64,000 nt of DNA from Candidatus Latescibacterota bacterium (GTDB lineage: Bacteria > Krumholzibacteriota > Krumholzibacteriia > G020349025). The translations under genes and the position numbers were made by a program. Of this stretch, positions 16,201 to 26,907 are shown one piece after another (the first letter of the stretch is position 1; each line of letters opens with the position of its first letter). The stretch lies in NCBI GenBank assembly GCA_020349025.1, contig CP070763.1, forward strand, positions 2,677,573 to 2,741,572. Reading direction: 5' to 3'. The notes below the pieces were generated by a model that saw only the letters and a program-made list of their open reading frames with translations, made no database searches and was not told where the DNA came from.

Positions 16201-17630
16201 TAGGTGAAGGAGCCGTTGCTGTTCAGCGTCAGGACTCCACTGCTCACGTCGTCGACCAGGATCGCCGTGATCAGGTCGCCGTCTGCGTCGTTGTCGTTCG
16301 CCAACACGCCCGGCGCCGACGCGGTGAGGACCTGCTCCTTTTGGATCTCGTACCCGTCGGAGCTCGCCACGGGCGCCTGGTTCGTCGACGGCCCGTCGCC
16401 CACGACGACGCTCATCGTGTCGCGCGTCGAAACGGCGCCATCGTCGGCGGTCAGCTGCAGGGCATAGGTCCCGGTGGTGCTGAAGCTGGCGCTGGTGACG
16501 GGCGAGGCGGGGTCCACGATGGAGACGCCGGCGGGTCCGGCGATCTGGCTCCACTGCACCTCGAAGTCGACCGGGTTGTTGGGAACGCCATCGTCGCTGG
16601 CCATGCCGCTGAGGTTCGCGTGCTGCGAGAGCGCGATCGAGCGATCGGGGCCTGCATCGGCGCACGGCGGACGGTTCAGGAGTGGCGTGCCGTTCGGCCA
16701 AGGATTGCGTTCGAGCTGGAAGATGTTCACACCACCGCTGAGCTGCACGGTGACGTGAACGGGCGGCTGGTCTCCACGGTCGATCTGGACGCGTTTGACG
16801 TTGGCGGCCTGGAACGGCGCATCCTCGATCCAGCTGTGTCCGTCTCCGTGGATGTACAGGATCGGTTTGGCGAAGGTGGCGGCGGCGGACTCGAACTGCT
16901 CGAAGAAGAGAGTGCGGTTGTCCCCGGGACCCGCTTGCGCGAAGACGACCGCAGCACGAACCTGCCCGACGTGCGCTTGCAGCTGCTGGCTCACCCAGTC
17001 GGCATCGTCCTGCAAGATGTTGGAGTCGTTGGTGCCACCGACGAGGTTGATGCCGATGAAGAGCACGCCCTTCTGGATGAAGGCGAGGTTCTCCGAGCGT
17101 CCCGGCTGTCTCTCGACGCTCGGGGTACCGCAGAAGTTGCTCTCGAGACCGAGAAGGTGGGTCTCCCAGAACTGCCACGCCTGATCCGGGTCGAGGCAAT
17201 CGGTCCACTCGTTGTCGCCGGGAACGATGAACGCGGGCACCGCGAGACCCTGCAGCATGGCGGCCACGGTCTCGTAATGATCCTCGACACAAGGTTCGGA
17301 GCCCGACTTGATATCCCCGACGTGAACCAGGAAGTCGGACGGACTGTACAGATTGTGGGCATCCAACTGCTCCTGGAACGCCGGAATCTCCGCCGCGCCG
17401 TACGGTGCGTCGCCGGTGACGGAGAAGGTGATGGGTTCGCTGGAGAGCCTCGTCGAAGCGTGCGCTGAACCCTCGGCGGCCGCCTCCGCCGGGGCGCTCG
17501 CCACCGCCAGGAGAAGCGTCCCCCACTTCCAGAGGCGGAGAGCGTGCGCTCGTGGCGGCGAAACACCGCGCTGCTTGTGGACGCCGGCGACCTGGGTCGC
17601 GAACTCGGCTCCCGATTGGTTTCTCTTCAT
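13206..17630 (-). CDS. Giant exported protein: metallophosphatase + tandem cadherin/VCBS-like repeats + DNRLRE + T9SS-like C-terminal domain
   Basis: A 1474-residue secreted or surface protein. The start at 17630 is chosen because AGGGA lies close upstream and a signal peptide follows at about 30-52. Domains in order: calcineurin-like phosphatase (about 66-310; metal motifs 'VTGDAPYG', 'VHVGDIKSG', 'PGDNEW', 'HGDGHSW'), a PKD-like segment (about 320-415), one cadherin/VCBS-like repeat, a DNRLRE domain (about 515-665, 'TNDATILS...YLKFSV...TWNNAPA'), and five more cadherin/VCBS-like repeats of about 95 residues with the 'APGVLxNDxDxDGDxL...GSFTYTP...FSY' pattern. A C-terminal FlgD-like domain ends 'VESGVYFIRVRLGEATHVRK', as in proteins sorted by type IX-like secretion. 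An adhesive phosphatase or phosphodiesterase on the cell surface is the likely role. The substrate is unknown. Confidence 0.85.
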   Translation of the reverse strand: MKRNQSGAEFATQVAGVHKQRGVSPPRAHALRLWKWGTLLLAVASAPAEAAAEGSAHASTRLSSEPITFSVTGDAPYGAAEIPAFQEQLDAHNLYSPSDFLVHVGDIKSGSEPCVEDHYETVAAMLQGLAVPAFIVPGDNEWTDCLDPDQAWQFWETHLLGLESNFCGTPSVERQPGRSENLAFIQKGVLFIGINLVGGTNDSNILQDDADWVSQQLQAHVGQVRAAVVFAQAGPGDNRTLFFEQFESAAATFAKPILYIHGDGHSWIEDAPFQAANVKRVQIDRGDQPPVHVTVQLSGGVNIFQLERNPWPNGTPLLNRPPCADAGPDRSIALSQHANLSGMASDDGVPNNPVDFEVQWSQIAGPAGVSIVDPASPVTSASFSTTGTYALQLTADDGAVSTRDTMSVVVGDGPSTNQAPVASSDGYEIQKEQVLTASAPGVLANDNDADGDLITAILVDDVSSGVLTLNSNGSFTYTPDAGFVGVDAFSYSAFDGSLQSNAATVSIDVTPYSVSFAPTNDATILSTAPDSSIGTDNDLRVEQDSNVYRSYLKFSVTGLGSVVYAARLRLYVNNGSDDVGAIHAVSNYYEGTGTAWVETVLTWNNAPAIVTPALDALASAASGTWVEFDLTDAITGDGIYSFAIQNASDNSVEFDAKEGGNTPQLIVETEEDGGGGNASPVAVADTWATLEETPLAVPAPGVLGNDSDANGDSLVASIASGPAGGALLLNADGSFTYTPSLDFAGADTFDYLVSDDRGATDVGRVTIQVTGINDPPVAVADAYATLEDEALIVGGAGVVANDIDVDGDALSATLLVAPGHGTLVLNVEGSFTYTPHPDFNGSDTFSYRAEDGSGESSSASVGLMVSAVNDDPVAVDDSATTTVSTPLTVAAPGVLGNDTDPEADPLTAVLRNGPAKKWVTLAPDGGFTYAPTPGFVGVQSFGYSVRDGNGGSHTGTLTITVTEANAAPVATADAYAMAEDDTLLVVAPGVLANDSDVDGDSLSVTLETAAAHGVVSLNPEGAFTYTPEPQFNGTDTFTYTLEDGRGGTDVGSVALSVSPSNDAPIATAESFHVRSGSKLRLAAPGVLLNDSDADGDSLVAQAETMTQHGLLRLEADGGLTYSPAPGFSGSDSFSYRATDGVAESAAITVTLHVRARAVTHQESHAAGSSSTTSVATTASLLPVQGELYVAAVSTHPDARVDSVAGMGLTWSPLRAQCSARGVSGVDVWVGQGVPSAGSVQVAFDRLVDNATLLVSRFAGVDPAIPVGASVSGNSNGVNGNCSGGTDSATYQFELNTSEAGGLLVAAVAPRDREHLAAAGWGELSTAAQGDSSRRAALALVGRATAPGEESVEGRFDAPADWAVVAFEIRPAVESRVVQRSPRRSAELAEPTPSPFNGWTTVRYTLYASTHVVADVYNVRGQRVRRLLDERQTAGRRRLDWDARNQVGAHVESGVYFIRVRLGEATHVRKVILVK

Positions 17631-18103
17631 CCAATCCCTGCGAAGCTCGCCGGTCGAGGCCGGCGACTCGGCTCCATCCCGCTCGAGAAACGACGGAGGG
17701 GCGGACTCCAACGCTGGGATCGAGAATGGGCGCTTGTGTGTCTACGTATGGAAAGCGTAGCAGCAGGCGCATGGGCCGTGACAGAGAATTCGCCGGCACG
17801 CGACTCGAGAGCGGGAAAGAACGAAAAACACCCATTCTGCGCTACCGCCAGCGCCACGTGGAGCGCTTCGAAGCGTGGTTGTTGACAATGTGTCGGCGCG
17901 CGAATACTGCGCCGGTTGGCCCTTCACGGCGGGGGGTGCGCTGTCACGAAGTGGCCTGCAGAAGATCGAGGCCGGCGCCGTACACGCTCCGAAGCGCTCC
18001 ACAACGAGGCGTTTCGACACCGCATGAGGAACGCAGAGTCACGACGCGGAACGGATCGCCAGGTGTTGTGTCGTCACGAAGTGGGCATCATCGTTACGGT
18101 GGG

Positions 18104-18133
18104 TTGAAAGAAGGGTCGAACTCGATCTAAACT
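18104..18133 (+). promoter_or_regulatory. Candidate promoter for the 18310 surface-protein gene
   Basis: TTGAAA (18104-18109) and TAAACT (18128-18133) are separated by 18 bases. The transcript would carry a leader of about 170 bases before the ATG at 18310. Confidence 0.45.
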
Positions 18134-18237
18134 TGATGAGGAGTTCCTGTCGGTATCCAACGCCGTCTTGGAGCTCTCCAGCCTGGGACAACGGTCCTGG
18201 TCGCGCCCGAACCCAACGAATTGTCTCCGTGGATCGA

Positions 18238-18258
18238 GTCGGGTCCGCTCGACCCGAC
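18238..18258 (+). promoter_or_regulatory. Leader hairpin
   Basis: GTCGGGTC (18238-18245) pairs perfectly with GACCCGAC (18251-18258) around a 5-base loop, 51 bases before the start codon. No T-run follows, so it is more likely an mRNA leader structure than a terminator. Confidence 0.4.
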
Positions 18259-18309
18259 AGACGGATCTGCTTCCCATCAATGGTCCCTTGCAATGGAATG
18301 CAATTGGTC

Positions 18310-20226
18310 ATGTCCAACAACTACCGCTTTGCAAAAGAGTCCTGGGTTGCGGCAGCCGTGGCGCTGATCCTGACTGCGTCGTGGTCGGTCGCGAGCGCAG
18401 GCGGAATCGCAGGAACGGTTCGCGACGCAGTTACGGGCGAGCCCCTCGCCAACATCGATCTCGACCTCTTTGATGCGGCTTTCCACGCCGTCAACGATCT
18501 CGGCGGCGGGTCGGGAGCCGACCCGGTCGACCGCACCAGCGAGGATGGGACGTACACCCTGGACGGTCTCGTCGCCGGTCAGTACTTCCTCCGGGCGGAC
18601 CCCTCGACGGCCCAGGGCTACGTCAGCCAGTACCACCCCGACGTTTTCCTGAAGTCGGAGGCAGCCAGCGTCGCCGTGCGCGAGACCGGGATGACCACGG
18701 TTGACTTCTACCTGGTTCGAGGCCACAGCATCAACGGGCGCGTCCTCGACGCGGTCACCGGGCTCCCGCTGCAGAACGCCGACCTCGACGTGTTCGCCTG
18801 GGACCAATCCTTCTTGAGCGATGTCAGTGCCACCACCGATGCCGACGGCAATTACACGCTGGGCACGCTGCCCGATGGGGAGTTCTACCTGCGGGCGGAG
18901 AACCCGGGCGCCATGTACCTGCCGCAGTTCTGGACGGATGGCGCGACGCTCGACCAGGCCACTCCGGTGGTCGTGCAGGATGACAATGTCGGCGGCGTCG
19001 ATTTCGCGCTGCTTCGAGGCGGCGCCATCGCGGGCCAGGTCGTAGCCGAGTTCGAAGGCGGCTTCGGGCCGCTCGCCGACGTCGACATCGACGTTTTCGA
19101 CCTGGATCACAATCTCGTGAGCAGTGTGAACGCGAAGACGGACGACGAAGGTCGCTACGAGATCGGCGTCCTGGAGCCCGGCAGCTACTACCTCAAGGCG
19201 GATGCCAACGCCGAGTCGGGATACCTCGACACCTTCGTCGGTCAGGCGCTGGAAATCGAGGAAGCCGAGCTGGTGGGTGTATCGGGTGGTGTCGTCACAC
19301 CGAACACCGACGTCCTGCTATTGAAGGGCGCGACGATCTCCGGCCTCGTCACGCACGCGGACAGCGGCGATCCACTCGCCAACGTGCAGATCGAGATGTT
19401 CGACAGCACAGGCGACGAGCGCCTCGAGACGACGAAAACCGCTGCCGACGGCAGCTACATGCTCGGCGCCATGCCAACGGGCGGCTACATCCTGCGCTGC
19501 GGCGGGGTCTCCGAGCTCGGCTTGGCTTTCGAGTACCACTCCGACGTCGTCCTGTTGTCGGAGGCGCAGCCGATTCCCGTCGTCGCGGGGTCGCACGTCG
19601 GCGGCGTGGACTTCGCCTTGGAGCCGGGCGGCTGGATCAGCGGTCGGGTGGCCATCGATGGCCACGGGCCGCTCGCCAATGTGGACATGGACCTGTTCAG
19701 CACCGAGCGTGAAGTGATCAGCGCCCTCGACGCCGACACCGACGCGGACGGCCGATTCTTGCTCGGCCCGATCCCCGTTGGGACCTACGTCGTACGGGCC
19801 GACCCCACGGGATACGAGGATCTCGATCGGATGTGGTACGGGGATACGCACCGCTTCGCGAGCGCGACTCCTCTGACCGTCGCACCCGGCGCCACCCTGG
19901 AGGAGATCCTTTTCACGTACAGGATCGAACCGAAGCGACCGGGCGCGCGCGCCTGGGAAGAGTTGGCGGCCAACCCGAATCCGTTCAACCCGATGACGAC
20001 GATCTCCTTCCAGCTGCCCGTCGATGCGCGGGCGCGGGTGACGATTCACGACGCGCGGGGCCGCGTCGTCGCGCTCCTCGCCGACGCGGAGCTGCGGGCT
20101 GGAACCCATCGTTTCGTCTGGGATGGTCGACTCGCCAACGGGCAGCCGAGTGCGACCGGTGTGCACTTCGTCCGCTTGCAGTACGCAGATCAGGTGGTGA
20201 AGCGGAAGATCATCCTCCTCAAGTGA
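18310..20226 (+). CDS. Exported protein with five carboxypeptidase-regulatory-like repeats and T9SS-like C-terminal domain
   Basis: A 638-residue protein starting with a signal peptide ('AAAVALILTASWSVASA'). Five repeats of roughly 105 residues follow, each opening with a pattern like 'GGIAGTVRDAVTGEPLANID' and containing 'T.ADG.Y.LG.LP.G.Y.LRA' (later openings include 'GHSINGRVLDAVTG', 'GATISGLVTHADSG' and 'GGWISGRVAIDGHG'). This is the CarboxypepD_reg/SdrD-B type beta-sandwich often found in surface stalks. The C-terminus 'ANPNPFNPMTTISFQL' through 'VKRKIILLK' is the FlgD-like sorting domain also seen at 13206, 52597 and 61378. I chose the ATG at 18310 because it starts the signal peptide cleanly, although the ribosome site is weak. 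No catalytic motif is visible, so a structural or adhesive role is likely. Confidence 0.83.
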   Translation: MSNNYRFAKESWVAAAVALILTASWSVASAGGIAGTVRDAVTGEPLANIDLDLFDAAFHAVNDLGGGSGADPVDRTSEDGTYTLDGLVAGQYFLRADPSTAQGYVSQYHPDVFLKSEAASVAVRETGMTTVDFYLVRGHSINGRVLDAVTGLPLQNADLDVFAWDQSFLSDVSATTDADGNYTLGTLPDGEFYLRAENPGAMYLPQFWTDGATLDQATPVVVQDDNVGGVDFALLRGGAIAGQVVAEFEGGFGPLADVDIDVFDLDHNLVSSVNAKTDDEGRYEIGVLEPGSYYLKADANAESGYLDTFVGQALEIEEAELVGVSGGVVTPNTDVLLLKGATISGLVTHADSGDPLANVQIEMFDSTGDERLETTKTAADGSYMLGAMPTGGYILRCGGVSELGLAFEYHSDVVLLSEAQPIPVVAGSHVGGVDFALEPGGWISGRVAIDGHGPLANVDMDLFSTEREVISALDADTDADGRFLLGPIPVGTYVVRADPTGYEDLDRMWYGDTHRFASATPLTVAPGATLEEILFTYRIEPKRPGARAWEELAANPNPFNPMTTISFQLPVDARARVTIHDARGRVVALLADAELRAGTHRFVWDGRLANGQPSATGVHFVRLQYADQVVKRKIILLK

Positions 20227-20261
20227 CCCAGGACCCGAAGAGCAGATGATGATCCTCGGAG

Positions 20262-20288
20262 GGCCCGGCTGCCCCGTGCAGCCGGGCC
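20262..20288 (+). terminator. Intrinsic terminator
   Basis: GGCCCGGCTG (20262-20271) pairs perfectly with CAGCCGGGCC (20279-20288), a 10-bp GC-rich stem with a 7-base loop, followed by TTGTCGTT. It lies 35 bases after the stop of the plus-strand gene and could also serve the convergent gene ending at 20321. Confidence 0.75.
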
Positions 20289-20320
20289 TTGTCGTTGCGT
20301 ACGGCGCCCAGCCGCCACCT

Positions 20321-21085
20321 TCACCAGATCTCGCGACGACGGTAGAGGTCGTAGACCATCAAGGTGTAGGCCGGCGTGTCTCCGATCGCCTCCGGGTAGC
20401 CGTCGCCGTCCAGGTCGAGCAGTCTCATGTGCATGCCGAAACCGCCCGCCTTCTGCTTCACCCAGTCGATGTTGCGGAAGCGCGAATCGACGACGATTCC
20501 GGAGTTGAGGATGATCTCGAGATTCGGATCGTCGTCGACATCGGCGATCGCGAGAATCGTGGCGTTCATCTCCTCGCTGCTCTTCCACTCGCGCATGCGG
20601 GTCACGCCGTCGTAGGCGAACAGATAGTTCTCTGCGATGAAGATGACCTCCTTCTGCGGATCGTCGTCGATGTTGGCCGCCGTCATGCAGGAAATTGTGG
20701 TGAACTTCTCGACGAGATTCTCGAAGATCAGCTCCCACGTCTCGATTTCGTAGCCGAGAATCCTGCCGCGCTGCGTCGCGACGACGAGCTCCTGGCGGCC
20801 GTCGTTCTCGAGGTCTTCCACGAAAACCGCCGTGACCTGAGAGCCGAGACCGACGCTCTCCCACTCTGGAGTGGCGCGCCCATCCTTCACGGCGTACACG
20901 TGGATATGGTTGCCGATATCCGCATAGAGGAAGCGCAACGGCTTCGTCGCGGTCGGTTCCAGGATCAGGAAAAAGCGAAACTTCTCGCCGATTCTCTCCA
21001 GCGACTCGCGCGTCAGACTCTCGGCGGCGGCTTCCACGCTCGCGCTCGCCACGAATGCCAGAGCCAACAACATCGTTTTGCGCAT
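20321..21085 (-). CDS. Exported FG-GAP/VCBS-like repeat protein
   Basis: A 254-residue protein with a signal peptide ('MLLALAFVASASVEAAAE'). I chose the ATG at 21085 because GGAG lies 8 bases upstream. The rest consists of short repeats containing calcium-loop-like elements such as 'VEDLENDGRQELVVAT', 'AANIDDDPQKEVIFIA', 'IADVDDDPNLEIILNS' and 'LLDLDGDGYPEAIGD'. These read as FG-GAP/VCBS beta-propeller blades. The chain ends 'VYDLYRRREIW', so there are only about four or five blades, fewer than a closed propeller, and it lacks the FlgD-like tail of its neighbours. Location is periplasm or cell surface. No enzymatic motif is seen. Partner and function unknown. Confidence 0.8.
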   Translation of the reverse strand: MRKTMLLALAFVASASVEAAAESLTRESLERIGEKFRFFLILEPTATKPLRFLYADIGNHIHVYAVKDGRATPEWESVGLGSQVTAVFVEDLENDGRQELVVATQRGRILGYEIETWELIFENLVEKFTTISCMTAANIDDDPQKEVIFIAENYLFAYDGVTRMREWKSSEEMNATILAIADVDDDPNLEIILNSGIVVDSRFRNIDWVKQKAGGFGMHMRLLDLDGDGYPEAIGDTPAYTLMVYDLYRRREIW

Positions 21086-21230
21086 ACGGTACTCTCCTGC
21101 CAGACGCCGGGACGGCTTCACGTGTGAACGGTGCGGCGCTCGGGCGCCTGGCATGAGAGTAGCGCCGTCGCGCGCCGCACCACAAGCACGGGCGCGCGCC
21201 TCGCGAAGGGAGTGCGCCGTCGACGACGGC

Positions 21231-21875
21231 TCAGATGCTGGGCAGGAAGACGATGATTCCGCCTTGCAGGGAGACGAACTGTGTCGTATCGCCCTCGGTG
21301 AAGACGGCGTTGTAGATGAGGTCGCCAAAAGCGCCGACGATGCCCCAGAACCTGAAGTGCACGCCGGCCCCGGCCCCGAGACCGAAGTCACTAACCCACT
21401 CTTGGACGGAGGGGCACCCGGGGGGGGAGCAATTGACGGGCACGTCGGAGCCATCGTCCAGGCTGGCTTTGGCCTTACCGCGAAGCCAATAGTACCCGAG
21501 CTGCGCTTTGGCGTAGGGGGCGACGCTCTTCTTGGGCAGTAGCAGGAACTTCCCGTACGCGGTTAGCTGAAGCATGTCGAACTCCGCTTCGACCGTGGTT
21601 CCGGTGTCGTCGGAGAGCTTCTTGTTTAGCTCGTCGCTGGCGTTGTTCGCGTAGTAGCCGAAATCGCCACCAACCGCGATGAAGTGGTTGACGTAGTAGC
21701 CCACATGCAGACCCAGGGCAAAGCCCGTCTTGGCATTGTCCGAGAACGTGGCGATGGGGAAGCTGCCGCCGACGCCCGCTGACGTTTCGACCGATCCGGA
21801 AACGGATTCCTCCTGCGCCCAACTTGCCGACACCAGCGCCGCGTGCAGCACGGCCACCAACAGAATCCGTTTCAT
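21231..21875 (-). CDS. Outer-membrane beta-barrel protein
   Basis: A 214-residue protein with a signal peptide ('LLVAVLHAALVSASWAQ') followed by alternating, aromatic-rich strands ('GFALGLHVGYYVNHFIAVGG', 'LTAYGKFLLLPKKSVAPYAK', 'LGAGAGVHFRFWGIVGAFGD') typical of small OMP beta-barrels (OmpW/OmpA-like b-brl family). The final residues 'GGIIVFLPSI' form a last strand although the terminal residue is Ile rather than Phe. GGGAGGAA lies 8 bases before the ATG at 21875. The next gene downstream on this strand is the FG-GAP-like protein, 145 bases away. A Cys pair in 'VNCSPPGCPSV' sits in a loop. Function unknown. Confidence 0.8.
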   Translation of the reverse strand: MKRILLVAVLHAALVSASWAQEESVSGSVETSAGVGGSFPIATFSDNAKTGFALGLHVGYYVNHFIAVGGDFGYYANNASDELNKKLSDDTGTTVEAEFDMLQLTAYGKFLLLPKKSVAPYAKAQLGYYWLRGKAKASLDDGSDVPVNCSPPGCPSVQEWVSDFGLGAGAGVHFRFWGIVGAFGDLIYNAVFTEGDTTQFVSLQGGIIVFLPSI

Positions 21876-22160
21876 TGCCGATTCCTCCCGAGGTTGCAGG
21901 CGATCGAGCCGCAGCATATCGACTGGTCGCCCGCGAAACCAGTCCATCGCGGCCGAAGCGGGCCTCCAGAACGGATGGCCGAATCGCTTGGAGTGGACAC
22001 GACGTACAGGGAGCACTACGCAAACCGCCGCGAAAGTGTTCGCAGGAGCGTGGCGAGCGTTGGCGGCCGCGCCCCGCGCCCAACGCGGTGAATCGGCCAT
22101 ATTTCATTGCACAGCAACAAGTTCAGCGATTCTTCTCCACCCGGTGCAAGAGCAATGCGC

Positions 22161-22892
22161 TCAGGGCCCACGCAGACCTTCAATGTTGTAGCGGAGAATC
22201 TCATCGACGATGTGGGCAAGCGGCTTGTCGTCGAACACGCGCGCTTCGAGCGAGTGGAAGACGATCTCCTTGAGGCTGCCGTAGATGCACTGCGCCACCA
22301 GTTGATCGTCGAGTTGCCGCACGATTCCGATCTGCATGCCGCCCCTCAACGCGCGTCGAATGAGCTCTGTGACACCGGCGTTGAAGGCGGCAACCTTGCG
22401 GTCGACCTCGGGGTCGACCCCCTGGCCGGTGCGGTAGAGAATACGCGTCAGGTCCCGATTCTCGGCCACGACCTTCATGGCGCAGGCCACGTTGGCACGC
22501 AGCTGCTCGAGCGGACGCGCCTCCGCGGTCAAGTCGACCGGACGCACGCACGCCTTTAGCTTGCCGAAAAGCTCGTCGAGAAGGGCGTCGAAGATCGCCC
22601 GCTTGCCGTCGAAATAGAGATAGAAGGTCCCGCGCGACGTGCCAGCCGCTTCAATGACATCCGAGATGCTGGCGGCGTGGAACCCCTTGCTGGCAAAGAC
22701 GCGCTCCGCGGCCTGCTGGATCTGGTCGCGGCGCTCGCGGCGCAGCTCGCGTGCTCGTGTGACACGCCCATCTTCGTCCGCCGTCGATTCGATCGCAGCG
22801 TCGTCGCCTGCTCCCCCAGGGGCCGATTCCGACTCGGGCGGCTCGCCCCCTTTTCGGGATCGAGCGCGATCCGACTCTTGATTCGAGCTCAT
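22161..22892 (-). CDS. TetR family transcriptional regulator
   Basis: A 243-residue cytoplasmic repressor-type protein. About 45 charged, disordered residues lead into the TetR helix-turn-helix ('QIQQAAERVFASKGFHAASI' then 'SDVIEAAGTSRGTFYLYFDG'), whose recognition helix and 'FYLYF' signature are clear. The C-terminal ligand-binding domain ('ILYRTGQGVDPEVDRKVAAF') resembles regulators of fatty-acid or CoA-ester metabolism. The ATG at 22892 has AGGTGG 5 bases upstream. The gene is divergent from the activase operon at 23170, with two CGTACG palindromes in between, so it probably controls that operon and itself. The effector may be an acyl-CoA. This is inferred from context. Confidence 0.9.
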   Translation of the reverse strand: MSSNQESDRARSRKGGEPPESESAPGGAGDDAAIESTADEDGRVTRARELRRERRDQIQQAAERVFASKGFHAASISDVIEAAGTSRGTFYLYFDGKRAIFDALLDELFGKLKACVRPVDLTAEARPLEQLRANVACAMKVVAENRDLTRILYRTGQGVDPEVDRKVAAFNAGVTELIRRALRGGMQIGIVRQLDDQLVAQCIYGSLKEIVFHSLEARVFDDKPLAHIVDEILRYNIEGLRGP

Positions 22893-22997
22893 TCTGCCCA
22901 CCTGGCTGGCTGGCCGGGAAGCCGCGCCCCGCGACCACGGTGGTGGCCGGGACCTCGTACAACTGCACTCCCTGCAGGGACTTGGACCGCAGGCGGT

Positions 22998-23034
22998 GGC
23001 GTACGGCGCACCCGCCCCACCCTAGCCGTACGCC
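22998..23034. promoter_or_regulatory. Paired CGTACG palindromes: candidate TetR operator
   Basis: GGCGTACGGC (22998-23007) and its exact inverted copy GCCGTACGCC (23025-23034) lie 27 bases centre to centre between the divergent TetR and activase genes. Each arm itself contains the palindrome CGTACG. This could be an operator pair or an mRNA hairpin. There is no T-run on either side. Confidence 0.45.
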
Positions 23035-23085
23035 CTGCTCCATTGCAACGTGCGGATCGCCGTAACACTCAACCCACCTTTGCAC

Positions 23086-23114
23086 TTGACAGACCTCCGG
23101 GGTGTGGAATTAGC
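23086..23114 (+). promoter_or_regulatory. Candidate promoter for the activase operon
   Basis: Perfect -35 TTGACA (23086-23091), then 17 bases, then a weak -10 ATTAGC (23109-23114). A second small inverted motif, TGAC-CT-GTCA (23130-23139), lies near the expected transcript start. The weak -10 suggests an activator or a different sigma factor, or that I have the wrong box. Confidence 0.35.
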
Positions 23115-23169
23115 CTGCGGCGACTAGACTGACCTGTCATTCTATCGTCCGTTCCGACATGGAGTGCTC

Positions 23170-26889
<3,720 letters not shown>

Positions 26890-26907
26890 GCGAAACGGAG
26901 GAGGACG

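Larger units (their letters stand above)
17631..18309. other. 679-base divergent intergenic region
   Basis: This lies between two divergent surface-protein genes and has lower coding character. A perfect TTGACA (17882-17887) stands 17 bases before a weak TACTGC (17905-17910) on the plus strand, but no gene follows closely. The better candidate promoter and a leader hairpin for the downstream gene are listed separately. I see no further RNA gene or open frame I would defend here. Confidence 0.5.

Noticed and set aside
14046..17468. Very long open frame (over 1100 codons) on the plus strand opposite the giant phosphatase gene
   Set aside because: The opposite strand has clear domains, repeats and a signal peptide. 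The plus-strand frame is Arg/Val/Gly-rich and is the mirror of high-GC codon use. The same applies to antisense frames at 8903-11566, 34560-36662, 48691-50769 and 55033-56850.
17882..17910. Strong promoter driving a small gene at 17916-18107
   Set aside because: The -35 is perfect but the -10 is poor, and the short frame after it has no ribosome site, no protein character and Arg/His-rich composition.
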